A stretch of 30,398 nt of DNA from Bremia lactucae (GCF_004359215.1 NC_090623.1:1887481-1917878), one strand, 5' to 3'; positions 19,873 to 28,426 are shown, numbered from the stretch's first letter. Translations and numbers: made by a program. Notes: generated from the letters alone by a model not told the origin.

Positions 19873-20469
19873 NNNNNNNNNNNNNNNNNNNNNNNNNNNN
19901 NNNNNNNNNNNNNNNNNNNNNNNNNNNNNNNNNNNNNNNNNNNNNNNNNNNNNNNNNNNNNNNNNNNNNNNNNNNNNNNNNNNNNNNNNNNNNNNNNNNN
20001 NNNNNNNNNNNNNNNNNNNNNNNNNNNNNNNNNNNNNNNNNNNNNNNNNNNNNNNNNNNNNNNNNNNNNNNNNNNNNNNNNNNNNNNNNNNNNNNNNNNN
20101 NNNNNNNNNNNNNNNNNNNNNNNNNNNNNNNNNNNNNNNNNNNNNNNNNNNNNNNNNNNNNNNNNNNNNNNNNNNNNNNNNNNNNNNNNNNNNNNNNNNN
20201 NNNNNNNNNNNNNNNNNNNNNNNNNNNNNNNNNNNNNNNNNNNNNNNNNNNNNNNNNNNNNNNNNNNNNNNNNNNNNNNNNNNNNNNNNNNNNNNNNNNN
20301 NNNNNNNNNNNNNNNNNNNNNNNNNNNNNNNNNNNNNNNNNNNNNNNNNNNNNNNNNNNNNNNNNNNNNNNNNNNNNNNNNNNNNNNNNNNNNNNNNNNN
20401 NNNNNNNNNNNNNNNNNNNNNNNNNNNNNNNNNNNNNNNNNNNNNNNNNNNNNNNNNNNNNNNNNNNNN
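19873..20469. other. Assembly gap (597 undetermined bases)
   Basis: All bases are N. The gap is flanked by two direct copies of one repeat (19751-19872 and 20660-20782) and by an LTR fragment. Misjoining or collapse of repeats is therefore likely, and the true size is unknown. Confidence 0.98.
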
Positions 20470-20659
20470 CTCTTTGATTACTTCTACAGCTGATTAGTCT
20501 GCGGAATAAATAGACATAATGGCCTTTACCTATTTATGGATAAGAATTCAGGATATTACTATATAAAGTAATATCCTTCAAATATTATCTACCTTTCAGA
20601 TAATATATTAATCAACAACCTTTAAGTGTTAATTTCATGTAACGATACACACCGTAACA
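20470..20659 (-). repeat. LTR fragment, family A sub-type 2, reverse orientation
   Basis: The reverse complement starts TGTTACGGTGTGTATCG at 20659 and follows the LTR at 13175 closely, including the CTGATTAGTC-CAGCTGTAG variant and the CAAAGAG at the gap edge. Only the first about 190 bases of the LTR are visible; the rest lies in the gap. Orientation agrees with the minus-strand element at 15319-19405. Confidence 0.85.
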
Positions 20660-20812
20660 CCTAATGTGAATGCACTTATGTGCATCACATATACAAGGGT
20701 TGGTCACAAATGTGAAGCACACCCGATTGGTGGGTCTAATTACTTTATTTAAGTAATTGACCATCCCCTAAAATACACCAAGTGTTCTCAACCGGGACTG
20801 TGTAACATTAGG
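20660..20812. repeat. 153-bp repeat with inverted ends
   Basis: It begins CCTAATGT and ends ACATTAGG, exact inverted ends of 8 bp. The first about 123 bases are repeated at 19751-19872 with few changes. It contains CATTCAC-, TTGGTCACAAATGTGA- and TTACTTTATTTAAGTAA-like palindromic pieces. It may be a small inverted-repeat element or part of another LTR; the second copy is lost in the gap, so its right end cannot be compared. Confidence 0.55.
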
Positions 20813-20849
20813 GCAACTTTAGCCCGTTACAAACTGGGTTGTCCGTGAT

Positions 20850-20967
20850 ACAACTTTCCGAATATTACTAGTTAAAGAAATATTCTCCAAATATTTTATA
20901 AGTTAGAGAGAATATATTGATTAACAACCTTTAAGTGCTAATGTCACACTATAATACATCGCGTTAC
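20850..20967 (-). repeat. Older LTR fragment, reverse orientation
   Basis: The reverse complement reads GTAACGCGATGTATTATAG, then a TTAGCACTTAAAGGTTGTTA block, AATATATTCTCTC and TGGAGAATATTTC, matching the first about 110 bases of the family-A LTR with many substitutions. It ends near 20850. It is an older insertion than the 20470-20659 fragment. Confidence 0.7.
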
Positions 20968-20984
20968 CGACTCCCTAATCTAAT

Positions 20985-21130
20985 TTAGGAGATGTGATGT
21001 TTCAAAGGCCAAAAGGGCGATCTAAGACGATTTTAAAGGAATATTTGTTGATTTTTGGCTGAGTGAAACATGCTGTGAAAATACCTTATATGACGTTTTT
21101 ATATATCATAGACGTGAGGGAGGTAAGACT
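20985..21130 (+). repeat. Relic related to the DNA transposon at 7536-8588
   Basis: AAAGGGCGATCTAAGACGAT (about 21012) corresponds to GAAGGGCGATCCAAAGACGA (about 8401). The following 90 bases keep the order GATTT-GTG-, -GACGTTTT-, -AGACG-GAGG. No terminal repeats are visible here. It is an eroded partial copy immediately downstream of the effector-like gene. Confidence 0.5.
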
Positions 21131-21390
21131 TTACCGAAAGGGCAGTGTGGCTACACCGGAGCATGGGGAAATTTAAACTAATGCATGCGAATTTGTTAAG
21201 CTCATAATTTATTTGACTAACAGTGCATAATATGAAATATCTTGGCGATCACGAGTTCCTTAGTTTGAAAGCACACTAAAAAGATGAGCTTCTAGACTCT
21301 GCATGACGAAAGTGCCGTCGCTACTTCCGTTTCTGTGAATACGTAGTGGCGCCGAGCATAGTAAGTTGGAAATTATCTCGTTGCATCATA
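21131..21390. other. 3' flank of the effector-like gene
   Basis: Between the transposon relic and the stop codon at 21391 I see no coding sequence and no clear polyadenylation signal. Confidence 0.4.
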
Positions 21391-23238
21391 CTACGCATAA
21401 TTATTTAACTTGGCTAACCATTCCTTTTCGCGTTTGGAGAGCGCCATAAAGTTTTTTGACAACTTGTTGTCTTTCAACATGTCGGATATCAGAATGTTTA
21501 TTTCGGAAGACTTCTGACGCCGAAGCCAGTGAAAAACCACCAAATCTAATGCCGCTTCAAAGGCAGGACAATCCGTTGGACCGGTGATTGCTTTATGTGC
21601 AAGTGTTTTGAATTTATTTCCAAACAATCCCACAAGCAAGTTGTCCATGAAAATAAGGGATTTTCTGTCATTTCCTTTCAAGACAGCGACCACTTGGAAA
21701 AAATAAACGAAATCCGGAAGAGTGAACAAGTTATCATTGTATACGTCAAGTGCAAGCTCATGAAACAGTTTCTTCAAACGTGCATGTATCCCCATGGTGC
21801 GTTGTGGAACAGGCACCAATTCTTGATTGAGTGTTTTCTTTTCCCGGTTTGCTGCCCTTACTGCATTACGTGCTAGTTCCTCATCTCTGAGCAAGCGTGT
21901 CAAGTAGTTATCAGCATCACGTTCGAGAAGGAGACGGAGCCAACGTTTCATGTCAGCGTCGAGTGGCCAATTTCCATCGTTAACCAGCAATCGTCGATAT
22001 TCCTTAGCTTCCAGCCACGATAAAAGCTTCACGGAAAGCTCTTCCACAGCAGTTTCAACGTAAAATGTGGTAAACATGTATTGGACAAGCACCTTTGTGG
22101 CTAAATTATCCACAACAGAGCTTACAGCGACACCGCGAAGCTGAAGAATTTCTTGAACTTCTTCAAAACTTTTTGGAATATTTATAACTTTTCCAACGCC
22201 CTCTTCCTTCCACACCACGATCAAATGATCAACTACGGCCTTACCGACGGCCTGAAATTCGGGTTGAGCCTCCGCCTCGACAGCCCATCGAGCTAGGTCA
22301 GACACAGGATGCTCACGTTGCAGTACTTTTACGATTTGACGCGGCCAATTTTTCATATCGGTATGCTGGGCATACTCTACCAGCCATACAGCACTGTGAC
22401 GCAAGAAAGGATTTTCCACCATTTCATCGGCACTTTGTAGCGTAGCGTATAAATCAAGAAACGGTAGTGGCTTGGGATCATTGATTCTGAGAAGGGATTG
22501 TAAAATCAGCGACCTCTGAACGGAATCCGTCTTTGGATCGGGTCGTCCCTTCAAAAGTTCTTCCACAAATAAGTGCAATACGAACTCTTCGTCAAGCACG
22601 TCTAAAACAGATTTCCACGAAGAGGGATCGATGTATCGAGCGTACTCAATCCAAATCAAAAAGACTGGGTCGGTAAGAAAATAGCGTTCAAATTTCGCTT
22701 CGTGTAGGCCAAGCTCTGAAAACATTTTAGCCGCATCGAAAGTTTGTTTCCATTTCTCAAACAACGGAAGTTTGAAATCGATTCCACCGTCCGAAGCAGC
22801 ATGGAGCATCTCCGCTAATTCTGCGTTGCTGTAACGACTTTGTAGATGGTTGAGGACGATTTTCATGGTGAGTGTAGGACTTCCAATCTTCTCTTGGAGT
22901 TTAGTAAACCAATTCACGAAGCTTTTGCCCCTTAAGAGAGTCTTGATATCCGTAGGGATTTTAACTGCTTTGAAAGAATCAGTGATGAATTCCTCAGAAA
23001 TAGGATTCACGATGTTTTTTAGCGTCGCAAGAATCTCCCAGACCCTTTCCTCATCATTTACAAGGGCACTGCCAGCGACACGATTGTGAGGTTTTCCCAA
23101 GTGTCGCCTAGACTTTACGACCACAGTACCAGCAGCTACGGCATACACTGTGATAAACTTGGAGCATGCCAGCAATGCGAAGACATAGAGCAAAATGAAA
23201 ACCCGAGGAAGAGCTGGAACTTTGGACTTGTAAGGCAT
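21391..23238 (-). CDS. Secreted RXLR-like effector candidate with WY-type body, 615 aa
   Basis: A single long uninterrupted frame, unlike everything around it. Simple frame calling starts at a TTG (23245-23247); the ATG at 23236-23238 is the sensible eukaryotic start and gives 615 residues. Residues 1-36 form a signal peptide (basic start, hydrophobic core about 13-25, probable cleavage after V-Y-A or A-V-A-A). R45-H-L-G48 is an RXLG variant of RXLR, and D62-E-E-R65 is a canonical DEER. The rest is mostly helical with recurring W/Y patterns, for example W110, W196-Y199, W285-Y289, W408-Y414 and W571, suggesting tandem WY/LWY modules; it ends WLAKLNNYA. No transmembrane segment follows the signal. 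The family is secreted and acts in host plant cells. The host target is unknown. No intron is visible. It stands alone, with repeats on both sides. Confidence 0.8.
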   Translation of the reverse strand: MPYKSKVPALPRVFILLYVFALLACSKFITVYAVAAGTVVVKSRRHLGKPHNRVAGSALVNDEERVWEILATLKNIVNPISEEFITDSFKAVKIPTDIKTLLRGKSFVNWFTKLQEKIGSPTLTMKIVLNHLQSRYSNAELAEMLHAASDGGIDFKLPLFEKWKQTFDAAKMFSELGLHEAKFERYFLTDPVFLIWIEYARYIDPSSWKSVLDVLDEEFVLHLFVEELLKGRPDPKTDSVQRSLILQSLLRINDPKPLPFLDLYATLQSADEMVENPFLRHSAVWLVEYAQHTDMKNWPRQIVKVLQREHPVSDLARWAVEAEAQPEFQAVGKAVVDHLIVVWKEEGVGKVINIPKSFEEVQEILQLRGVAVSSVVDNLATKVLVQYMFTTFYVETAVEELSVKLLSWLEAKEYRRLLVNDGNWPLDADMKRWLRLLLERDADNYLTRLLRDEELARNAVRAANREKKTLNQELVPVPQRTMGIHARLKKLFHELALDVYNDNLFTLPDFVYFFQVVAVLKGNDRKSLIFMDNLLVGLFGNKFKTLAHKAITGPTDCPAFEAALDLVVFHWLRRQKSSEINILISDMLKDNKLSKNFMALSKREKEWLAKLNNYA

Positions 23239-23244
23239 CAGAGA

Positions 23245-23280
23245 CAATGAGGGTTGTGACGCTTTTTAAATAATGAACCA
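23245..23280 (-). promoter_or_regulatory. Possible initiator-like sites of the effector gene
   Basis: On the minus strand TTCATTATTTAAAA (about 23265-23278) and CTCATTGT (about 23244-23251) resemble the oomycete initiator core (Y-T-C-A-T/N-T-Y-Y). The first would give a 5' UTR of about 35-40 bases. These are short, degenerate matches and no transcript start is proven. Confidence 0.3.
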
Positions 23281-23360
23281 AGTCGACTGACTGGCTCCTA
23301 TTTTTCAGTTGATTGTCAAGTAATAGCCATTTCAATCTAATTGATTGGCTACTGTGCATA

Positions 23361-23599
23361 GCGCCAAATAAATGTTTATTGTTCGCTGCAACGCTTCTGA
23401 AGGTAACCTCAGGATATTTTACAAGGCAAACATTTAGCAGCCAGCTGCTAGTATCTTCTTTCAGCCTGCTCTTTCTAGATGCTTGGAGCGCCAATCAATT
23501 TTTATTGTTCGCTGCAAGGCTCCGGATGTACCATAAGATATATTTGAAGACAAACGATTAGCAACCAGCTGCTAACACTGAATTTCAGCCGGCTCTTTA
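23361..23599 (-). repeat. Two tandem copies of a ~112-bp unit upstream of the effector gene
   Basis: Copy 1 (23361-23474) and copy 2 (23488-23599) have a period of 127 bases. Shared blocks, on the plus strand, are GCGCCAA, TTTATTGTTCGCTGCAA, ACAAACGATTAGCAACCAGC against GCAAACATTTAGCAGCCAGC, and TTTCAGCC-GCTCTTT. They begin 123 bases upstream of the ATG, so they would lie in the promoter. The conserved blocks may be regulatory sites; no factor can be named. Confidence 0.75.
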
Positions 23600-23931
23600 T
23601 ACCTATCTCGCTTGTATTAATATTTCAGCTGTTAACAGCTAAAAAGTTTGCTAAAAATCATATGTTTGATAAAATTTTATAAGATTATGCTATGCAAACG
23701 AGCAGAAAACATGTCCCACATTGAACTTTTGTTGCATTACCTATTTTTTAATCTTTCGGCTCATACTTTGAATCATGATGTCGAAGGCACTTAATCAACT
23801 CGAATTGAAGAAGGTCTACTTATCAAGACAATATGATTTAATTCATTTTTTGGACGAGGTGGATCCGTCGAAATCTTTTACAGTGTCACAGCTATTAGTT
23901 TAGGAAAAAGTTACTAAAGCAACCAATGACA

Positions 23932-24273
23932 CCAGACAACAATCACGAAACTGACAATTTCCACCTAGGCTGATGATGAATCCAATAATCTGATCGCAAG
24001 CGATTTCACCTTGTGCAGACTAGTACACTTACGTTGAATGGAAAAGTGAATTATTTAGGCGTTTGCATTGGTTGCATTGGCGATTGAAACGAATTGTTTT
24101 ACGCTTGATGTACAAATTTGGTTTTTATAATCCTAGTAGTTTGCGTTTGGTAATTGAGGTAGTTAAATATTGAGCAGACCAAACTGTTTTTGAGAGTGAT
24201 TACTTATAAACCCACAGCGCAGAGCCAGACAACAATCCCTAGGCTGATGAATCCACGCAATCTGATCGCAAGC
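23932..24273 (+). repeat. Dispersed direct repeat pair
   Basis: 23932-24001 and 24225-24273 share CCAGACAACAATC, CCTAGGCTGATGAATCCA and AATCTGATCGCAAGC in the same order, with extra bases in the first copy. They are about 290 bases apart in direct orientation and suggest an old local duplication. Confidence 0.65.
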
Positions 24274-24675
24274 AGTATCAGCTCAAGAAGACCCTGTAAA
24301 CAAGACTGTTTAGCCCAACGCGGCATGAAACGAAAAGTTAGACACTCGACGTAAGCCGTCACTAAAGGCTGCCCAGTCTAGTTGTGCTAGATTTTCCCTT
24401 TTTCATGGAGTGAGTGCGGTAATTAAGAAACCATGGCCGCTTTTTTTATGACATTCGGAATTTCAACGTGTTCCGGTGCTCTTGCTCCAAATCCATTATC
24501 TCAAATAATTGAGACATTTTTGCACTTCCTTTTAGTAGAAATTATAAATCGTTTCCTAATTAATAAATCCTGTTATCAAATTGCGAGGTAAGGAGTTAAT
24601 CTGGCTATCATTGTCGAAGAATGGGCTTTGTTTAACAAATTTAAATAATTTTTGAAAAATGTTATTTCCACCCCG

Positions 24676-26175
24676 GCATTGGTCACATCGATTATAACCA
24701 CTATACACATGTAATGCGTATATTCATTGTTATTGTTATGATTTAGATTCGGTCGTGTCCATACATCTAAGGAGTAATGCCTGAAGCCGACATGTTTCGT
24801 ACTTTATCCGCTTTTATTGCATTTGCAGACGACTTAATATGAACATCAGCAATACAAGACTGCGCAATTAGCCCATTGAATGTTGGAATCCTGTATTTGT
24901 CTCGATCGTAGGTGCTCCACGTCACAGAAACAGCTTTTGATAGGAGTTATTACGCAAGTCAGCAATTCATACCGGCGGCCAAAACATTGCAATTATTTAT
25001 TTAGCATTTATGAAGCCAAGCCCAAAGTAGACATATTGAAAAATCGAGCCTCTGCACTATCATTGACGACAGGCGCTTCTACCTGATACGTTGCAAGACT
25101 CGAGATATTTGTGTATTCGCGACATAGTATGGCATTTCAGTTCATACAGACAGCGCCGAGTGTTGTCATCTTCATGCAGTACGAATTGCTGCATTTCAGT
25201 ATTAATGGTTGCAATGCATGCAAGTCACAATTTGGGACCTCGCGAGACACAAGGTTAATTCATTGGGACGCTACTCACATTTTCTGGAAGTACTCCGTTC
25301 TGGTGACATTCGAGTTTATTTGCTAAAATTATTGCGTGAATTTGTGGGAATAGCTAAGAAGTATGCAATTATTGACCCAGGTGTGATGCTTTATTTCAAT
25401 TACGGGCATCGGAAAACATCGATGTTGTCGGAGGCTTACCATTTATGATGCCTTTCGCGAAAACGCATGCTTAGCTTGTCTCATTGTGAATGTAGCGTAA
25501 ATCGATAGGGGCGTAAAGGAAGCTGACAATGATGTGTGTGGTTGTATTATGTGTTTGACAGGTAGCTTTGGGCTAGAATGCTGGCACTACGAATGCTGGC
25601 ACTAATTTGTAAGCACTTTATAATGGCAATGATGGTCAAGTAGAAGCTTTTAAATGTTTTGCTACATGACTTATACCATGCAAGCTCGTATCGATGCAGT
25701 TTTGCCAAGAACATGGAACGATATTTGGGTTATGTGTTGGAAAAGAGAAAATTCGATGGTCAATTGCTAATTAATGCGATACGCGTAATTGTTTGGAAAA
25801 AAGAGTATCGTTTTATTAGAGACGATGAGAAGCATTTGAGATGTCAAGCTGACGATCGCAGGTGCACTTGATTTTGATACATTAATTTTAAGGAAATTAT
25901 AAAGCTGGTTTTCGCGTCAAGTGGTGTCTTTTTTATGTAGCAAGCAGCTGGTGCATGCGAGAAAGTTTAGATTTCGGATGAATACTGCGAAGAATTACTA
26001 GAAGTGACGATGACACTTACCTGCAGGGATTGAGTCTTAAGAAATGATGAAGGCTTTCCTTTATAAATAATAACATCGTCGTCGGCGTTGGTCACATCGA
26101 TTGAAACCACTATACACATGAAATGCGTATATTTATTGATTTTTGTCATTGCTATGATTTAGATTTAGTCGTGGC
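24676..26175 (+). repeat. Dispersed direct repeat pair, 1.4 kb apart
   Basis: 24676-24755 and 26085-26175 share TTGGTCACATCGATT, ACCACTATACACATG, AATGCGTATATT, ATTG and CTATGATTTAGATT-GTCGTG in order. They may be duplicated intergenic sequence or two copies of an unrecognised short element. Confidence 0.65.
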
Positions 26176-26428
26176 TATGGTATAAACAGCTTAAACATTA
26201 AGGACTGAAGACGCTAGCAATAAATTTTTGAAGATGTAGTGATCCGCATATTGTTTGCTTTATCAGCGTCGTGTTTAGAACGTGGGAAGAGGGAGCAGGC
26301 GAAATGTGTTGTTTTTCTTTTTTAATGGCGTTTGCAACAAATTTGTCATTATCATACTATTATTGCTGCTTAATTTTTATAATAAATCCATTTTAACTTC
26401 CCGAGTTATTTAAGCGAACAAACTTAAT

Positions 26429-26862
26429 TGTAACGGGTGTATCGTTACATGAAATTAACACTTAATGGTTATTAATTAATATATTATCTAAAAGGTAGAT
26501 AATATTTGGAGAATATTACTTTTACATGGTAATACTCTAAAAGCTTATCCATTGGTAGATATAGACCATTATATCTACTTTCCGCGGTCCAGTCAGCGCT
26601 GGACGCGCGCAAAGAGAAAGACAGATAATATTTCATTACATGTTTGAATTAGATGTAATTAAGTTAGTATTAAGTGATAGACAAGAAGAACTTAATTATG
26701 TTAATACAGTTTTTAATTGACCCTCTTTAAAGCAAGTGTTTTAAAGGAAGTCTTCCCCGGCACGTACTAGTGCACGTGAAGTGACGTGAGGCAGCACTCG
26801 CACTGAGGCAGTGCGAAGTGGACTTGTACTGAAGCAGTACAAGTCAGTAGTGCCCCGTTACA
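26429..26862 (+). repeat. 5' LTR, family A (sub-type 1)
   Basis: A 434-bp LTR with TG...CA ends, starting TGTAACGGGTGT and ending GCCCCGTTACA. It is the cleanest LTR in the window and serves as reference for the others. It carries a GGTCCAGTCAGCGCTGGAC palindrome (about 26586) and, near its 3' end, GAAGCAGTACAAGTC. It is followed by the primer site and gag of its own element. Confidence 0.92.
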
Positions 26863-26864
26863 CA

Positions 26865-26884
26865 TGGTAGCACTTTGTAGTCCG
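26865..26884 (+). promoter_or_regulatory. Putative primer-binding site
   Basis: TGGTAGCACTTTGTAGTCCG starts two bases after the LTR and is identical to the site at 13630. Conservation at the same offset in two copies supports a primer-binding role. The tRNA is not identified. Confidence 0.68.
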
Positions 26885-27014
26885 TCCAAAAACCACAGTT
26901 TCATACAACATGAACTTGACGAGGCGAAGGAGAAGGTAGCCTTGCTTAAATTAGCAAGGCTCTCAACAGGCAGAACTGTTGAGGTTACAACAGGTCTAGA
27001 CCCCTGTACCTGGA

Positions 27015-27881
27015 ATGACTCACACGCGTCGTCTTGAAACCTTAAAGCTTGACATCTCTACGTATAGGGGGGTCGAAGAAGACTCTCTCTTAAGATGGTT
27101 TGTCGAGTTGGACGATTCCATAAGATCTCGTCACATCGTCGACGACCAAATGCAAGTCGCATTTGCTCAGTCAAATTTGGCAGGTCGTGCCATAACTTGG
27201 GCACTAGGCCTTAAGTTGCGCGACCCATATGTCTTTGGGTCGATGGAGGCTTCTAAAGCCCGGCTCAAACCGACGTTTGAACCGCCTAGGGCTGAGTTCA
27301 GAGCTCGATCTGAGCTTCTGAAACTCAAGCAATGCAAGCGTGATGCTCACGCTTATGCCCAGCACATACGACTCTTAGCGAGTTGTATGTCAAATAACCC
27401 AGCTCATGAAACCACGTTGATTACGGTGTTCATGCAAGGTCTTACGGATGGTCCCGTAAAGACCCACCTGTTCCGCTTGGAACTGGATACGCTTGAAGAA
27501 GCAATATCCGTTGCGGAACAGGGGGACTTTAGCTTCAGACAGGCTCAAGCTAATTCGTCATCTTATCGTCCTCTAAGATTACACGAACTGGGAGGTCCAG
27601 AGCCTATGGACTTCTCTTATGTCGAAAGCGTAAAACCTCGCTTTTCGAAGAACAAGCGATTGCAGAAATTCAAACGCGTTCAAAAGTTAGGACACTACGC
27701 TCATGAGTGTAGTGCTCCACGCCCAGTACCGGGAGGTACTAAACGAATTATGGACCGAATGCCAAAAAGAGCAACGGTCGCGGGTCCGACGTTGTTGCGT
27801 AATAGCAACAGCAAGGCGGACCGCCGAAAAACGGTCGGGGTCAGTAGAGATATATATTACTCAATCCTGGGAGTCACTTAA
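27015..27881 (+). pseudogene. Gag of the 26429 element, nearly open
   Basis: A 288-codon frame from ATG 27015. The true gag start lies upstream: the segment from about 26905 (HELDEAKEKVALLKLARLS) is in another frame, so the N-terminus seen at 13797 is partly deleted and shifted. Recognisable parts are MTHTRRLETLKLDIS, residues 49-70 (AQSNLAG, WALGLKLRD), PRAEFRARSELLKLK (91-105), TLITVFMQGLTDGPVKTHLF (134-153) and the zinc knuckle at 219-232. In the knuckle the first two Cys are Phe219 and Val222, while H227 and C232 remain, so metal binding should be lost. The frame ends in the protease-less link to RT. Gag would form the particle core and bind the genome. Confidence 0.85.
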
Positions 27882-27958
27882 GAGAAATTCTTTATACAAG
27901 GATTTGATTGAATTCAGGGATGTATTCCCTGAATTAGTTCCATGCGAGTTGCCTAAGG
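27882..27958 (+). pseudogene. Start of RT, truncated
   Basis: The plus frame reads SWESLKRNSLYKDLIEFRDV, then FPELVPCELPK, the segment just before the RT fingers, and then leaves the family sequence. The same segment occurs at 14620-14690 and, reversed, at 17720-17630. Confidence 0.8.
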
Positions 27959-28034
27959 TGGGCTGGACACTGGCAGTGGAACCACAATGGTCCTATAGCC
28001 CTTCACGTGTAGTCAACAAAATTTTGAGACCGTG

Positions 28035-28085
28035 TCAGTAACGGGGCACTGCCGACTTGTACTACTTCAGTACAAGTCCAGTGGC
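28035..28085 (-). repeat. Inverted LTR-end fragment
   Basis: TAACGGGGCACTGCCGACTT followed by a TACTTCAGTACAAGTCC stretch is the reverse complement of the last about 45 bases of the LTR at 26429. It faces the 5' LTR 1.2 kb away in opposite orientation, so it is not the element's own 3' LTR in place. Confidence 0.8.
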
Positions 28086-28140
28086 TAAAATTAATCAGTA
28101 AGCATCACTCATCACTCACCCGTACCACTCACCCATAATT

Positions 28141-28229
28141 CGGCTCCTCGTGCGCACTTTCTAGAGTTCTAAGTGCGTGAGGTGAGGTCGCTAAGGCGCC
28201 CACCACAACTACCGCTCCCGTGATGACAC
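28141..28229. repeat. Shuffled repeat shared with 19504-19602
   Basis: Three blocks are shared. CGGCTCCTCGTGCGCACTT is in the same orientation in both places. A 50-base block ending GCGCCCACCACAACTAC and a block CGCTCCCGTGATGACAC are inverted relative to 19504-19576, and their order differs. No coding sequence is involved. Confidence 0.65.
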
Positions 28230-28279
28230 ATTTATTTGTAATTTAGTTTGAATTTGAATCATAAATAATATTAATGAAA

Positions 28280-28320
28280 TGACGAGAGTAGGATTTGAAC
28301 CTACATCTTCAGATTTTTAC
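28280..28320 (-). pseudogene. 3' part of a tRNA-like sequence, possibly tRNA-Tyr
   Basis: On the minus strand GTAGG-TTCAAAT-CCTAC (28288-28304) is a perfect T-arm: a 5-bp stem and a 7-base loop with TTCAAAT. It is followed by TCTCGTC plus A (28280-28287), a fit for the 3' acceptor strand and discriminator. Upstream GTAAAAATCTGAAGAT resembles the anticodon loop and variable region of tRNA-Tyr (GTA). The 5' half is missing; beyond 28320 the sequence is integrase. It is a tRNA fragment, perhaps organellar in origin, not a working gene. Confidence 0.6.
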
Positions 28321-28370
28321 TGATGGTCGAATTCGCCATCAATAATTCGGTGCATGCGTCTACAACGCAT
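28321..28370 (+). pseudogene. Integrase C-terminal scrap
   Basis: Plus-strand pieces matching M-V-E-F-x-I-N-N-S-V-H-A and T-T-H (compare minus 15430-15390 and plus 5020-5070), with a frame break. It is about 50 bases long and joined directly to the tRNA-like piece. Confidence 0.75.
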
Positions 28371-28426
28371 AACTCTAAGCGTCACAAACCAATCCTAGAA
28401 TTGCCGCTAATGTTCCAGTCATTGAA

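Larger units (their letters stand above)
23600..26428. other. AT-rich intergenic region without an identifiable gene
   Basis: 2.8 kb upstream of the effector gene with no frame above 80 codons that resembles a protein. It contains two pairs of dispersed direct repeats listed separately (23932-24001 with 24225-24273; 24676-24755 with 26085-26175). No LTR, gag or pol piece was recognised until the LTR at 26429. The frames at 25111-25448 and 25659-25871 are short and without motifs. Confidence 0.5.
26429..28034 (+). mobile_element. Family-A gypsy element truncated in RT
   Basis: 5' LTR, primer site, gag and the first about 25 codons of RT-adjacent sequence in normal order. At about 27958 the RT coding stops and 75 unrelated bases lead to an inverted LTR end (28035-28085). 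Protease, the rest of pol and a direct 3' LTR are absent. Confidence 0.85.

Noticed and set aside
19848..20477. A 209-codon frame across the gap
   Set aside because: It consists almost entirely of undetermined bases.
20660..20812. A confident call of a MITE
   Set aside because: Only 8-bp inverted ends are seen, no target duplication is recognisable, and the other copy is cut by the assembly gap. It is kept as an unclassified repeat.
25111..25871. Short frames upstream of the effector gene as a second effector
   Set aside because: No signal peptide followed by an RXLR- or DEER-like motif is visible, and each frame is under 80 codons.
28280..28320. A functional tRNA gene
   Set aside because: Only the T-arm, acceptor 3' strand and part of the anticodon region are present; the D-arm and 5' acceptor strand are absent.
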